Shown here: positions 1-6,561 of the stretch, one piece after another
Layout: each line of letters begins with the position of its first letter
Numbering within the stretch: position 1 is the first letter of the stretch
From: Candidatus Peribacteria bacterium
GTDB taxonomy: Bacteria > Patescibacteria > JAEDAM01 > Absconditabacterales > Absconditicoccaceae
Direction of reading: 5' to 3'
DNA length: 13,507 nucleotides
Assembly (NCBI GenBank): GCA_031261265.1
Contig: JAISKI010000022.1
Location: 1 to 13,507, forward strand
The notes under the pieces: generated by a model
The model's input: only the letters and a program-made list of their open reading frames with translations
Told to the model about the DNA's origin: nothing
The model's database searches: none
Made by a program: the position numbers and the translations under genes

Positions 1-138
1 ATGATGACCACAGGAGGAGCAAGTCCAAACAATTACAAAACAGGGAAAGAAATGATTTTCAAAGTCTGAGCCGCTCTCGCATTGCTAGGATCCTTAGGAG
101 TGATATTAAAACTGATCAACCCTACCTTCTTTACGTAA
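1..138 (+). CDS. C-terminal end of a small membrane protein (possibly partial)
   Basis: The frame is open from the first base and ends in TAA at 136-138. It reads as 45 residues only if TGA at 67-69 is glycine (codon 23). The peptide has a Gly/Ser/Asn-rich start (MMTTGGASPNNYKTGKEMIF), then a hydrophobic stretch at about residues 19-40 (VGAALALLGSLGVILKL) that looks like one membrane segment. The window begins exactly at ATG ATG, so this may be a complete small protein or the tail of a longer gene cut by the window edge; the sequence cannot decide. An intrinsic terminator follows at 176-214. I do not recognise the family. Confidence 0.5.
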
Positions 139-167
139 AAGCAGACCCACCTAGGACGAAAAACAAC

Positions 168-195
168 TTGCAATTGGCTGAATTTCTTATATACT
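168..195 (+). promoter_or_regulatory. Promoter for the 216-638 gene, overlapping a terminator
   Basis: TTGCAA (168-173) and TATACT (190-195) are separated by 16 nt. The -10 sits in the loop of the 176-214 terminator hairpin. Predicted transcription would start near 202, giving a leader of only about 14 nt to ATG 216, or 26 nt to ATG 228. The same boxes and spacing occur upstream of murA. Confidence 0.6.
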
Positions 196-214
196 GAATT
201 CAGCCTTTTTATTT
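176..214 (+). terminator. Intrinsic terminator of the first gene, abutting the next start codon
   Basis: GGCTGAATT (176-184) pairs perfectly with AATTCAGCC (197-205). This 9-bp stem is followed by TTTTTATTTT (206-215). The T-run ends immediately before ATG at 216, and the -10 box of the next promoter lies in the hairpin loop. Confidence 0.8.
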
Positions 215-215
215 T

Positions 216-638
216 ATGTTCAAAACTATGACACTCAGTATTACACAAACCGAAAATGGTACAAAAATCGGACAGCATTTTATCTTCAATCCCGTAGAAG
301 TGGTTTCTGGGATCATTAACCTAAAGTCCACTATCGGAGCAGAAATGGCTTATGATAGAGGAAACCTGCTTGCTATTGATTTCCCAGGAGAATATGATAT
401 TGGCGGAATTCTGATTAATGCCTATGTGGGAATGGGAGATAAATTGAATTATCTTATCACTAATGGTGAAGAGAAATTCGCAGTTATCCAGTCACCAGAT
501 GTCTTAGAACTTGATGAAGTTAGTGGAATGGATACTTGGATCTTTTCAGACGAAGCGGTCGAGAAAAAACTTGATCAGCTCGAAATGGAAGGTGAGAGAG
601 TAAATCTGACCACTTTAGCAGAAGATCCTATTGAATAA
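216..638 (+). CDS. Hypothetical protein, possible degenerate MBL-fold-like
   Basis: A 140-residue protein starting at ATG 216; ATG 228 (MTLSITQ) is an alternative because no Shine-Dalgarno sequence favours either. It has no signal peptide or membrane segment, so it is probably cytoplasmic. Residues around 45-90 contain FPGEYDIGGI followed by a strand-like YLITNGEEKFAVI. This resembles the PGEYE..G strand pattern of small metallo-beta-lactamase-fold proteins of the UlaG-like type. The metal-binding histidines of that fold are missing, so if the relationship is real the protein is not a standard hydrolase. The C-terminus is acidic (LAEDPIE). It stands between a terminator and the lipoprotein gene, 30 nt before the latter. 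Function unknown; the family link is inference from one motif. Confidence 0.7.
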   Translation: MFKTMTLSITQTENGTKIGQHFIFNPVEVVSGIINLKSTIGAEMAYDRGNLLAIDFPGEYDIGGILINAYVGMGDKLNYLITNGEEKFAVIQSPDVLELDEVSGMDTWIFSDEAVEKKLDQLEMEGERVNLTTLAEDPIE

Positions 639-648
639 TAGCTTTTTT
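628..648 (+). terminator. Weak intrinsic terminator overlapping a stop codon
   Basis: CTATT (628-632), loop GAAT, AATAG (637-641), then C and TTTTTT. The TAA stop of the preceding gene straddles the loop and right arm of the hairpin. The stem is short and AT-rich, so readthrough into the lipoprotein gene at 669 is likely. Confidence 0.4.
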
Positions 649-668
649 ATCTTTTCTTTTTTATACTC

Positions 669-1943
669 ATGAAAAAAATCTGATTTTTATCACTCTTGAT
701 TCTGCTTGCTGTTTCTTTATCTGCATGTGGTACAAAAGAAGTAAATTATTCCTTTGAAGAAGCGAAAACTATCGCTTTAGACTCTCCATTTCTAGATGCT
801 TTACTCGCTCCTACAGCAAATCAGCAAGATTTATCGCTAACTACCACTATTGTTTCAGAGGGTTCTACTCTGGATCTCGCGTTAGCTACCATTTCTCAGT
901 CTGACCCTGAAACCGAAAATGGAACGGCTCAGATCTCTCTAGATGCCAATATTACAGGAGGAGAAACTTCTCTTTCAGCCAAAGGAGTGATAGAAGCTTT
1001 AGTGACTCCTGCAACCGTATTTTTCAATCTTAAACAGTTTGCTATTACGAGTCCTGATCCAAGTGTGGCAATGATTACTAGCATGGTGGAAGGATTCAAA
1101 GAGAAATGGTTTCAGCTTTCTCTTTCTGGTGCAATGAATGCAGGAAACTCAACCTACAAAGAATTTGCTGAGTTCCGTAATGAAATTGGTGATCTCTATG
1201 TAGAACAAGGGTCAAATACCTATGAAGGAACATTCTCTCAATTTAATGGAAATCCTGCTTATCAGTTTACTTTAAATACAGAAAAATTAGAAAATCTGAT
1301 TAAAGAACTCTTACAGCTTCTGGAAGCGACAAATCAAGATCAACTTTCCTCTTTAGGATTACCTGAGGAAGAAGATGTCTTTTCTAATCTTACGGTCACT
1401 ATCCCAACTTTTGAAGGAAATCTCGTAATCCTCGGAGATAAAAATGTGGCTGAAGTGGTAGACACTTTTGAAGTACAAGTATCTGTCCCAGGAGAAGATG
1501 CAGAAACCATCACCATCCTCGGAGAATACCGATTAGGACAAGAAGGATTTGTGATCAATCTCAGAAGCAAAGAAGCTGATGGGGAGGTAAGCGAAGGTAC
1601 TGCCATTTCCATCAATGTACTAAAAGCAAAATCTACTACCTATACTATTGATATCAAATTGGGAGAACTCCTTGCTATCAAAGGAACGGCTACTGTTGCT
1701 AAAAATACTCTTGCTATCGATTTTGATTTGGAGATAGAAGTAATCTCTGATTTAGAAACAGACGCTACGATTATAGTACCTCTCAAAGGATCACGAGCAT
1801 ATAAAACCATCTCTTCTGTGAAATTTGAAGAGCCAACTGATGCGGTAGATTTGATGGAAATGCTCGGTGGTTTCCTCGGAGCCACAGGTGATGAAGGATA
1901 TCTTTATGATGATGAACTTGGAGATGAATATCTGATAGAATAA
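669..1943 (+). CDS. Large envelope lipoprotein, 424 aa
   Basis: The true start is ATG 669, reached only by reading TGA at 681-683 as glycine (residue 5). This gives a complete lipoprotein signal: MKKIGFLSLL, a hydrophobic core, and the lipobox LSAC with the lipidated cysteine at residue 20. A standard-code caller would begin at a non-ATG codon inside the signal peptide and lose it. The mature part is rich in Ser, Thr, Gly and acidic residues, with alternating polar/hydrophobic stretches typical of beta-sheet, and has a helical patch around residues 140-160. The C-terminus is very acidic (DDELGDEYLIE). The overall look suggests a lipid-binding or LolA/LppX-like fold, but no motif proves it. 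It would be processed by the LspA encoded at 9703-9275. A terminator follows 24 nt after the stop. Confidence 0.85.
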
Positions 1944-1966
1944 TACTTGCAACTCCTATTCAAAAG

Positions 1967-1993
1967 TCCCTCCTTGAAACGGGGGATTTTTTT
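1967..1993 (+). terminator. Intrinsic terminator after the lipoprotein gene
   Basis: TCCCTC (1967-1972) pairs with GGGGGA (1981-1986) with one T-G wobble and an 8-nt loop, followed by seven T (1987-1993). Confidence 0.75.
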
Positions 1994-2023
1994 CCTTAAA
2001 TAATAATTAATCATGATTTAGTC

Positions 2024-2053
2024 TTGACTTTGATATATATATATCAGTATATT
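2024..2053 (+). promoter_or_regulatory. Promoter with palindromic spacer for the 2091-2582 gene
   Basis: TTGACT (2024-2029) and TATATT (2048-2053) are 18 nt apart. The spacer contains TGATATATATATATCA (2031-2046), a perfect 16-bp palindrome that could be an operator. The 20-nt core CTTGACTTTGATATATATAT recurs upstream of the gene at 13255-12692, whereas most other promoters here have a TTGCAA-like -35 box. Confidence 0.65.
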
Positions 2054-2090
2054 ATGAAAAACAAATACTACTAATTAAAAATTAAACAAA

Positions 2091-2582
2091 ATGGAAAGAA
2101 GCAAAAAAAGCATTGATGACATTATTTATCAGGAATGCAAGGGTTCTATGAGTTCCCGTCCTGGATTTTATTCTGGGAGAGGAGTCTCCCGTTATGATTT
2201 GGATCACAAACAACTTCTCAAAATTTATCGAGGGATCCAAAAAGAATACGGTGAAGAAGCTGGGAATAATTATGTGGAAATGGTAAAACACTTACCATTA
2301 CTAACGGCAACGGATTTTTTGGAGTCATTGCATTCGCTAGCTAATAATGATTTTAAGCCCTCTTATCTCAGTGAAGGAGGTATAGTAATCGAAAAAAATA
2401 AAAATGGCGAATATAATGAGATCCAAGCAGTATGTTCGATATTCGGCAATCTTCATCGTGATTCTGACCGAGAAAAAATAGAATCTGAAAGAATCAAGTT
2501 CGACTTTTTACAATGTGCTGGGTTTAATCCAGATCCTGTTAAAGAGCCTGGAGGCGACTATTCCCGTGCTTGGTTTTATTAA
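2091..2582 (+). CDS. Hypothetical soluble protein, 163 aa
   Basis: I do not recognise this family. The protein starts at ATG 2091, has no signal peptide or membrane segment, and is charged and mostly helical in appearance. Notable patches are GSMSSRPGFYSGRGVSRYDL (residues about 19-38), a helical NNYVEMVKHLPLLTATDFLE segment, and a C-terminal FNPDPVKEPGGDYSRAWFY. There are two cysteines near the C-terminal half and one at residue 16. The gene is a single unit: it has its own promoter at 2024-2053 and a strong terminator at 2589-2622. No Shine-Dalgarno sequence is visible in the A-rich leader. It contains no in-frame TGA. Its promoter is shared with the orphan at 13255-12692, so the two may be co-regulated or share an origin. 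Confidence 0.75.
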   Translation: MERSKKSIDDIIYQECKGSMSSRPGFYSGRGVSRYDLDHKQLLKIYRGIQKEYGEEAGNNYVEMVKHLPLLTATDFLESLHSLANNDFKPSYLSEGGIVIEKNKNGEYNEIQAVCSIFGNLHRDSDREKIESERIKFDFLQCAGFNPDPVKEPGGDYSRAWFY

Positions 2583-2588
2583 ACTAAC

Positions 2589-2622
2589 AAGATAGCCTAA
2601 ACTTATAGGCTATCTTTTTTTT
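2589..2622 (+). terminator. Strong intrinsic terminator
   Basis: AAGATAGCCTA (2589-2599) pairs with TAGGCTATCTT (2606-2616), an 11-bp perfect stem with a 6-nt loop, running into a T-tract ending at 2622. Confidence 0.9.
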
Positions 2623-2637
2623 CTGTCTATAATTTTC

Positions 2638-2790
2638 AACAACCCCTCCGCCCTATCGGGCACCCCGCTGTATAGCGGGAAAAACTATATTAAGAAAGCA
2701 TACTGAGTTGCAGAGTTTACTCAGCCGATATTATCGGCTGGAGAGGGAGGACGACGAGCTAAGTTTAGGAGGACGGAAGAGGGGGTTGTT
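2638..2790. repeat. 153-bp hairpin-rich element with terminal inverted repeats (MITE-like)
   Basis: The ends are inverted copies: AACAACCCC at 2638-2646 and GGGGTTGTT at 2782-2790, with the similarity continuing imperfectly inward (CTCCGCC versus GGACGGAAGAG). Between them lie several hairpins: GCCC/GGGC near 2651-2662, CCCGCT/AGCGGG (about 2664-2679), CTGAGT/ACTCAG (2703-2724) and AGCCGAT/ATCGGCT (2723-2739). It is much more GC-rich than its surroundings and contains no gene. Its left end shares CCCTCCGCCCTa(t)CGGGCACC with a segment inside the metallophosphoesterase gene (5423-5466, opposite strand). It may be a non-autonomous mobile element, a REP-type repeat or a structured RNA. Confidence 0.7.
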
Positions 2791-2869
2791 CCTCAATCTC
2801 CCATTTTTTAAACTTTGAATTTCCTATATACTAAAAATACCTTTGTCAAGGTGAATTTTCATTTAAGGC

Positions 2870-2899
2870 TTGCAAAAAACTCTCAGAATCATATATGCT
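2870..2899 (+). promoter_or_regulatory. Probable promoter of the pilin gene
   Basis: TTGCAA (2870-2875) is followed by TATATG (2892-2897, 16-nt spacing) or TATGCT (2894-2899, 18-nt spacing). Predicted transcription starts near 2906, giving a leader of about 30 nt of mostly pyrimidines without a Shine-Dalgarno sequence. Confidence 0.5.
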
Positions 2900-2934
2900 A
2901 AGTATCTTTATTTTTTATCTTTCTATACAAAACC

Positions 2935-3570
2935 ATGAAAAAAACCGCTTTAAAGGCATTTACTCTCGTGGAAATGCTTATTGTGATCGTGATCATCGGT
3001 ATCTTGATTGCAGCACTTTTACCTAGACTCCAAGGAGCTCAAGGAATGGCAAGAGACACTGCTAGACAGACAGGACTTTCACAGCTTCAATCAGCTATTG
3101 TAGCATATCAATCTTTGAATGGAAAGTGGCCTAACTCTACAGGTACTGATAGTCCAACTTCAGCACTCAACACTAACAATTTAAAATCATTAGTGACTAG
3201 TAGCATTATGTCAAGTCTTCCTAGTGACCCAAACCTAGAAAACGATTTTTCTGGACTTCAAATAAGCATAACAGGATGAGGATTTGGTTATATAGTATTG
3301 ACAAAAAACTCTGTAAAAAAAGCTGGATTTGTTTTATTAGCGAAAACAGAGACCCCAGGAAAATCAAACCGAGTAATGTCATGAGCAGTAAGTTGTAGTA
3401 ATTCTACTATAACAGCCACAGATGGATGTATTTCTGAAAAAACAGATATGGTAAATATCTATCCTTGTAAAACAATAACATTGGGAACTGCTATAAAAAC
3501 TGGTAGTGGTAGTGATCAAGCGTGTACATATGTAACTCCAGACCAACTCTTCTACATCGTGACCTACTAA
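2935..3570 (+). CDS. Type IV pilin / pseudopilin-like protein, 211 aa
   Basis: The N-terminus is a classic class III signal: MKKTALKA then FTLVEMLIVIVIIGILIAAL, with cleavage expected before Phe, the conserved Glu at mature position 5, and one hydrophobic helix for assembly into a fibre. Processing would need a prepilin peptidase, not in this window. After about residue 30 comes an amphipathic helix (ARDTARQTGLSQLQSAIVAY) and a variable beta-rich head domain. TGA codons at 3277-3279 (residue 115) and 3382-3384 (residue 150) are read as glycine. Stopping at the first would remove almost half of the head, including the cysteines at residues 153, 165, 178 and 199, which could form disulphides. 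The real stop is TAA 3568-3570, followed by a terminator. Confidence 0.9.
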
Positions 3571-3595
3571 AAAAATAAACAATTTTCAGAGAAGG

Positions 3596-3622
3596 TCTCT
3601 CGCCCACGAGCGGGAGATTTTT
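3596..3622 (+). terminator. Intrinsic terminator after the pilin gene, abutting the DUF3800 start
   Basis: TCTCTCGC (3596-3603) pairs with GCGGGAGA (3610-3617), an 8-bp stem with one T-G wobble and loop CCACGA, followed by TTTTT. The next annotated ATG is only 4 nt downstream, at 3626. Confidence 0.8.
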
Positions 3623-3625
3623 ATT

Positions 3626-4399
3626 ATGTCAAAAAATACAAGAAAAGCTCTTGCAAATTATCCTAATATAAATAGAGTGAAAAAAGTTTATTCTTATACC
3701 AAAATAATGTACATTTTCATGGATGAGAGCGGAGATCTAGGATTTGACTCCAATAAAAACAATAGCAAATACTTTATTATCAGCTTTCTTTGTATTCCTG
3801 ATACAATCACCCTCAAGAATCTCTTGGGGAAATACATTTCGGAAGCCAAGAAAAAGAAAGCCAGAATTTTAGGAGGAGTCTTGCATGCCAGTAAAGAAAA
3901 ACCCAGCACTATAGTCCCTCTCCTACAACTCCTGAGTCAACGAAAAGACATTTCTGCTATGACTATCTATATAAAGAAATCTAAAATCCCTATCAAATTG
4001 CATAATGATAAACATTTGTTCTACAATAATATCGTGAATATATTATGGAAACAAATAATAAAGGAAAATTTATTACCCACTAACGAAAAAATTATTTTCA
4101 CCGCTTCCCGTAGAGAAACAAAAAAAAGTTTGAATACCACCTTTATTGAATTATTAAAAGCTACAGCCAAACAAAACAATATAAATGTAGAGGTAGCTAT
4201 AAAAACTCCATTTGAGATGAAAGGATTGCAACTCGTTGACTTTATTTGTTGGGCATTTTACCAAAAATATGAAATGAACCAATACCAATATTACGACATT
4301 ATCCAACCGTTAGTAGTAAAAGAAGAAGAACTTAAAAGTAGAGATTTTTTTTCAAAAAACGAAAAACCTTATGTGCATTTTAATGGAGCTACTCCGTAA
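3626..4399 (+). CDS. DUF3800 family protein, 257 aa
   Basis: Residues 28-40 (MYIFMDESGDLGF) are the signature of the DUF3800 family, which has an RNase H-like fold with conserved acidic residues. The matching C-terminal motif KGLQLVDFICWAF has its Asp at about residue 205. The family occurs widely beside mobile elements and defence genes, and its biochemical activity is not settled. ATG 3626 gives an extra 27-residue basic N-terminus (MSKNTRKALANYPNINRVKK) before the family start at ATG 3707. ATG 3626 lies 4 nt after a terminator, so transcription from a separate promoter would favour ATG 3707. However, the extension is open, continuous and protein-like, so I keep the longer form. The protein is lysine-rich and has no membrane segment. 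It is convergent with the metallophosphoesterase gene. Confidence 0.85.
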   Translation: MSKNTRKALANYPNINRVKKVYSYTKIMYIFMDESGDLGFDSNKNNSKYFIISFLCIPDTITLKNLLGKYISEAKKKKARILGGVLHASKEKPSTIVPLLQLLSQRKDISAMTIYIKKSKIPIKLHNDKHLFYNNIVNILWKQIIKENLLPTNEKIIFTASRRETKKSLNTTFIELLKATAKQNNINVEVAIKTPFEMKGLQLVDFICWAFYQKYEMNQYQYYDIIQPLVVKEEELKSRDFFSKNEKPYVHFNGATP

Positions 4400-4475
4400 C
4401 CCCACACATAAGGATTTACTTTCTCACTCTCAGTATACTCAAAAAAAATCCAATTGCAAGAGAATCCTGACTTTT

Positions 4476-5747
4476 TTATAGCAACTTCAAATCATACAAC
4501 AACTTTTCATACTCCTGGTAATTTTCTGGATACTGCTGCTGGAGAAAAGCTTTTAGCAAGTCGATCCACCCTCCAAACCCCTGCAAAGAACTCTCATCAG
4601 GCTTTTGAAGCTTTTGAAGTAAATCCTCCACATTCGCTTGTTGCTTTTTCAGTTTCACATCAGAAAGCTGATGTTGGAGCTCAGGAGCAATAAATCTATC
4701 CATTTCCTGATAATTCAACTCATCCACACGGAGCGAAAGCACCACCGCTTTGAGATCAATCGTCTGTAAAAAGTGATACTCCATCCCCTCTTGTCAACTA
4801 AAATTCTCTTTAAACCCCTTCTCCAGCACCTCATGATGAGCTTGTACATCAGACTCCACCAGCACTCTCACAGTCGAATCAAAAAGTGAACTTGCTTGCT
4901 CCACACGATCGATCGCAAAATAAAAATTGATCCCCAATTCATAAAAACTCCACTTTCCCTCACTCAGCTTCCAGACTCCTTTCACCTGATTTTCCTCCAA
5001 GGGCGAAGTCGCCCAAATACTTCCCGTACACAGATAGTTTTTGTAAGCAAAAGACTGATGGAGATGTCCAGAAATAAAATGCAAATCCGTATCTTCCAGC
5101 CACTGAGAACTTAAGGCGACATCACGAAAAGAAAATTTTGATTTTTGCCCAGGAAACGCCACTCCATCAAAGTAATAGTGATGAATAAAGGTCAGATTTG
5201 GTTGATGATTTTTGAAATACTGAACCAATAAATGTAATTTAGCAGACAAAATCTGATTTTTATTTTCTGTGCTTATCTGTTCACGATAAAAATCATCCTG
5301 CAACTGCTCAATTCCTGGATACTCCTCCAAAGGAATCTCTAACATATAAGGCAGAAAGCAGATTGACTTCCCCTCTATCTCGGTAAGAAACGGTTTTGTG
5401 ATAAAATATACCTGTTGAGAGTCTCCTCCTCCTAAGGGGGAGGTGCCCGTAGGGCGGAGGGGGGTTAGCACCTCAAACGCCTTCTTCGCTTCTTCGAAAG
5501 CGAAGCTATTCCCCAATCGATCATGATTCCCCGCCAAAATATACAGCGTTTTTCCCTGCTGATACAACTCCAAAAAGAGATCATACAACGCCAATAAAGC
5601 CCCTCTATCATAGCTAAAATGATACACAAAATCCCCCAGAAAAATCAGATTTTTTTCTTCGGGTTGATTTGCAATAAAATCCCTAAGAGAGCTCAGAATT
5701 TTATCTTTATATTTTGAGGTAATATGAATATCTCCGATACATAACAT
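4476..5747 (-). CDS. Calcineurin-like metallophosphoesterase, SbcD/Mre11-like, 423 aa
   Basis: This is one gene broken in standard-code translation by TGA at 4796-4794, read here as glycine 318. The N-terminal two thirds carry the metallophosphoesterase metal motifs in order: GDIH (residues 5-8), LGD (37-39), GNHD (73-76), IHH in the middle and GHLH further on. These ligate two metal ions and hydrolyse phosphate esters or nucleic acid. The part after the TGA is a helical, Gln/Leu-rich tail, like the capping region of SbcD-type nucleases. ATG 5747 (MLCIGDIH) fits the family start better than GTG 5762. Residues about 95-110 (TPLRPTGTSPLGGGDSQ) are encoded by a GC-rich repeat and look inserted. 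No SbcC partner is visible, so a nuclease role is inferred; a general phosphoesterase is the alternative. Confidence 0.88.
5423..5466 (-). repeat. GC-rich palindromic repeat inside the metallophosphoesterase reading frame
   Basis: On the - strand this reads AACCCCCCTCCGCCCTACGG, then GCACCTCCCCC and TTAGGAGGAGGAG. It contains the hairpins GCCC-TAC-GGGC and CCTCC-CCCTTA-GGAGG. The first half matches the left end of the element at 2638-2790. It is translated in frame as PLRPTGTSPLGGGDS, unlike the rest of the protein in composition, between GNHD and the next conserved region. Confidence 0.65.
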
Positions 5748-5753
5748 AAAGGA

Positions 5754-5781
5754 AATATACACAATCTACCCCCGAATGCAA
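5754..5781 (-). promoter_or_regulatory. Promoter of the metallophosphoesterase gene (likely leaderless transcript)
   Basis: On the - strand TTGCAT (5781-5776) and TATATT (5759-5754) are 16 nt apart. The expected start of transcription, 6-7 nt after the -10, coincides with the A of ATG 5747, so the mRNA would have no leader. Confidence 0.55.
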
Positions 5782-5795
5782 AACAAAAAAATAGG

Positions 5796-5829
5796 AAAAA
5801 AAAGGAACGCCACTTATAAAAAGCGACGT
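5796..5829 (-). terminator. Intrinsic terminator of the putative structured RNA
   Basis: On the - strand ACGTCGC (5829-5823) pairs with GTGGCGT (5813-5807), 7 bp with two G-T wobbles and a 9-nt loop, followed by TCC and eight T (5803-5796). Confidence 0.6.
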
Positions 5830-6160
5830 GTCTTCGTCCAAAAAGGACTTAATACCATTTTCCTTTGCTGAAGGAAGTCGCATATTCGGTTTAAAACCAG
5901 GGTATGGACGCCCAAGGTATTCATTGATCCCATACGACGATTACAGCATAATCGTAAAGGAGTAATAAAAGGCTTAACGCCTCCACAGTGGATCTTCCAA
6001 CCTCATAAGAGGGGGATGATTGATGACTCGCCTACACGTCATCACTGCTGACCGCCTAATCTTATCAAAGTACTGTAGGTACTCGCGATTCTGTTGAGGA
6101 TTTAACTCCTCAAGAGGGTGGGGACTCCACCAGGCTAAGCATCAAAGAAATTTTTCCATG
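5796..6160 (-). ncRNA. Putative structured non-coding RNA, about 365 nt, family not identified
   Basis: This gene-free stretch is packed with consecutive hairpins: GTCC/GGAC (5836-5848), TTCCTT/AAGGAA (5860-5876), GGTT/AACC (5888-5898), GTATGG/CCATAC (5902-5935), CGATTA/TAATCG (5938-5954), AGGC/GCCT (5970-5982), CCTC/GAGG (6001-6012), TGATGAC/GTCATCA (6021-6044), AGTAC/GTACT (6069-6083), TTGAGGA/TCCTCAA (6094-6113) and GGTGG/CCACC (6117-6131). A terminator faces the - strand at its left end and a possible promoter faces the same way at its right, which sets the strand. The size is that of tmRNA or RNase P RNA. I could not find the tmRNA ends or T-arm, the RNase P core motifs, or SRP or 6S features. 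Open frames crossing it have no family resemblance and no start signals. Strand and exact ends are inferred. Confidence 0.6.
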
Positions 6161-6168
6161 ACACTAAT

Positions 6169-6199
6169 ATAATACTACTCATTATTAAAAATAATGCAA
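6169..6199 (-). promoter_or_regulatory. Possible promoter of the structured RNA
   Basis: On the - strand TTGCAT (6199-6194) precedes TATTAT (6174-6169) with a long 19-nt spacer; the overlapping TATATT (6171-6166) is an alternative -10. Transcription would start near 6160. The spacing is suboptimal, so this is tentative. Confidence 0.4.
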
Positions 6200-6256
6200 C
6201 TTTTTGCAGACTTTTTTTCATAACTATCAACGAGACTTTAAAAAAACAGATCATAC

Positions 6257-6501
6257 AACATCACACCTGAGCTTTCATCAGCCCAACTGGAGCCAACCCA
6301 TAGAATAACAAACCAACCTCAAGCTTTGCTGATGGGACCCGCCTCCTTTTTAATCAAATGCGAGGTGGGTTTCGGCAAAGCTTCGTATTCCCTACTTCCC
6401 TAGCAATCCCCAACTCAGGGCGACTGAAAGCTCTTGATTTTTCTTTCCCCTATTTCTTTGTATCAAGACAAAGAAATAGGGCCACCGGAGGCAACACTCA
6501 A
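6257..6501. repeat. 250-bp structured intergenic repeat, copy 1
   Basis: It shares long identical stretches with 8561-8825, for example from CATAGAATAACAAACC through AATGCGAGGTGGGTTTCGGC. The conserved core folds into a long hairpin: AAGCTTTGC (6321-6329) with GCAAAGCTT (6375-6383), and ACCCGCCTC (6337-6345) with GAGGTGGGT (6362-6370). A distal 13-bp hairpin pairs CCCTATTTCTTTG (6448-6460) with CAAAGAAATAGGG (6469-6481). It starts about 60 nt beyond the stop codon of the - strand gene 8436-6562. Open frames through it look like spurious translations of the repeat. Confidence 0.85.
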
Positions 6502-6561
6502 GAAAAAACAACAAAATACCAAGCTACATACCCAGATTCTTTTTATTTATCACCAACACTT

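Noticed and set aside
662..667. TATACT as -10 box for the lipoprotein gene
   Set aside because: It ends 1 nt before ATG 669, so transcription would start inside the coding sequence; no matching -35 was seen.
4400..4475. Possible bidirectional terminator between the convergent DUF3800 and metallophosphoesterase genes
   Set aside because: T-runs exist on both strands but no convincing stem could be drawn.
5800..5960. Open frames across the structured RNA region, e.g. a + strand frame of about 55 codons ending in TAA TAA near 5961-5966 and a - strand frame of about 60 codons
   Set aside because: No start signals and no recognisable family. Their lengths are expected by chance with only two stop codons, and the hairpin series explains the sequence better.
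6094..6133. tmRNA 3' end on the + strand, suggested by GAGGATTTAACTCCTC (T-arm-like) and ACTCCACCA
   Set aside because: The loop is not a 7-nt T-loop, too many bases separate the stem from CCA, no matching 5' acceptor strand exists, and the terminator and promoter point to the other strand.
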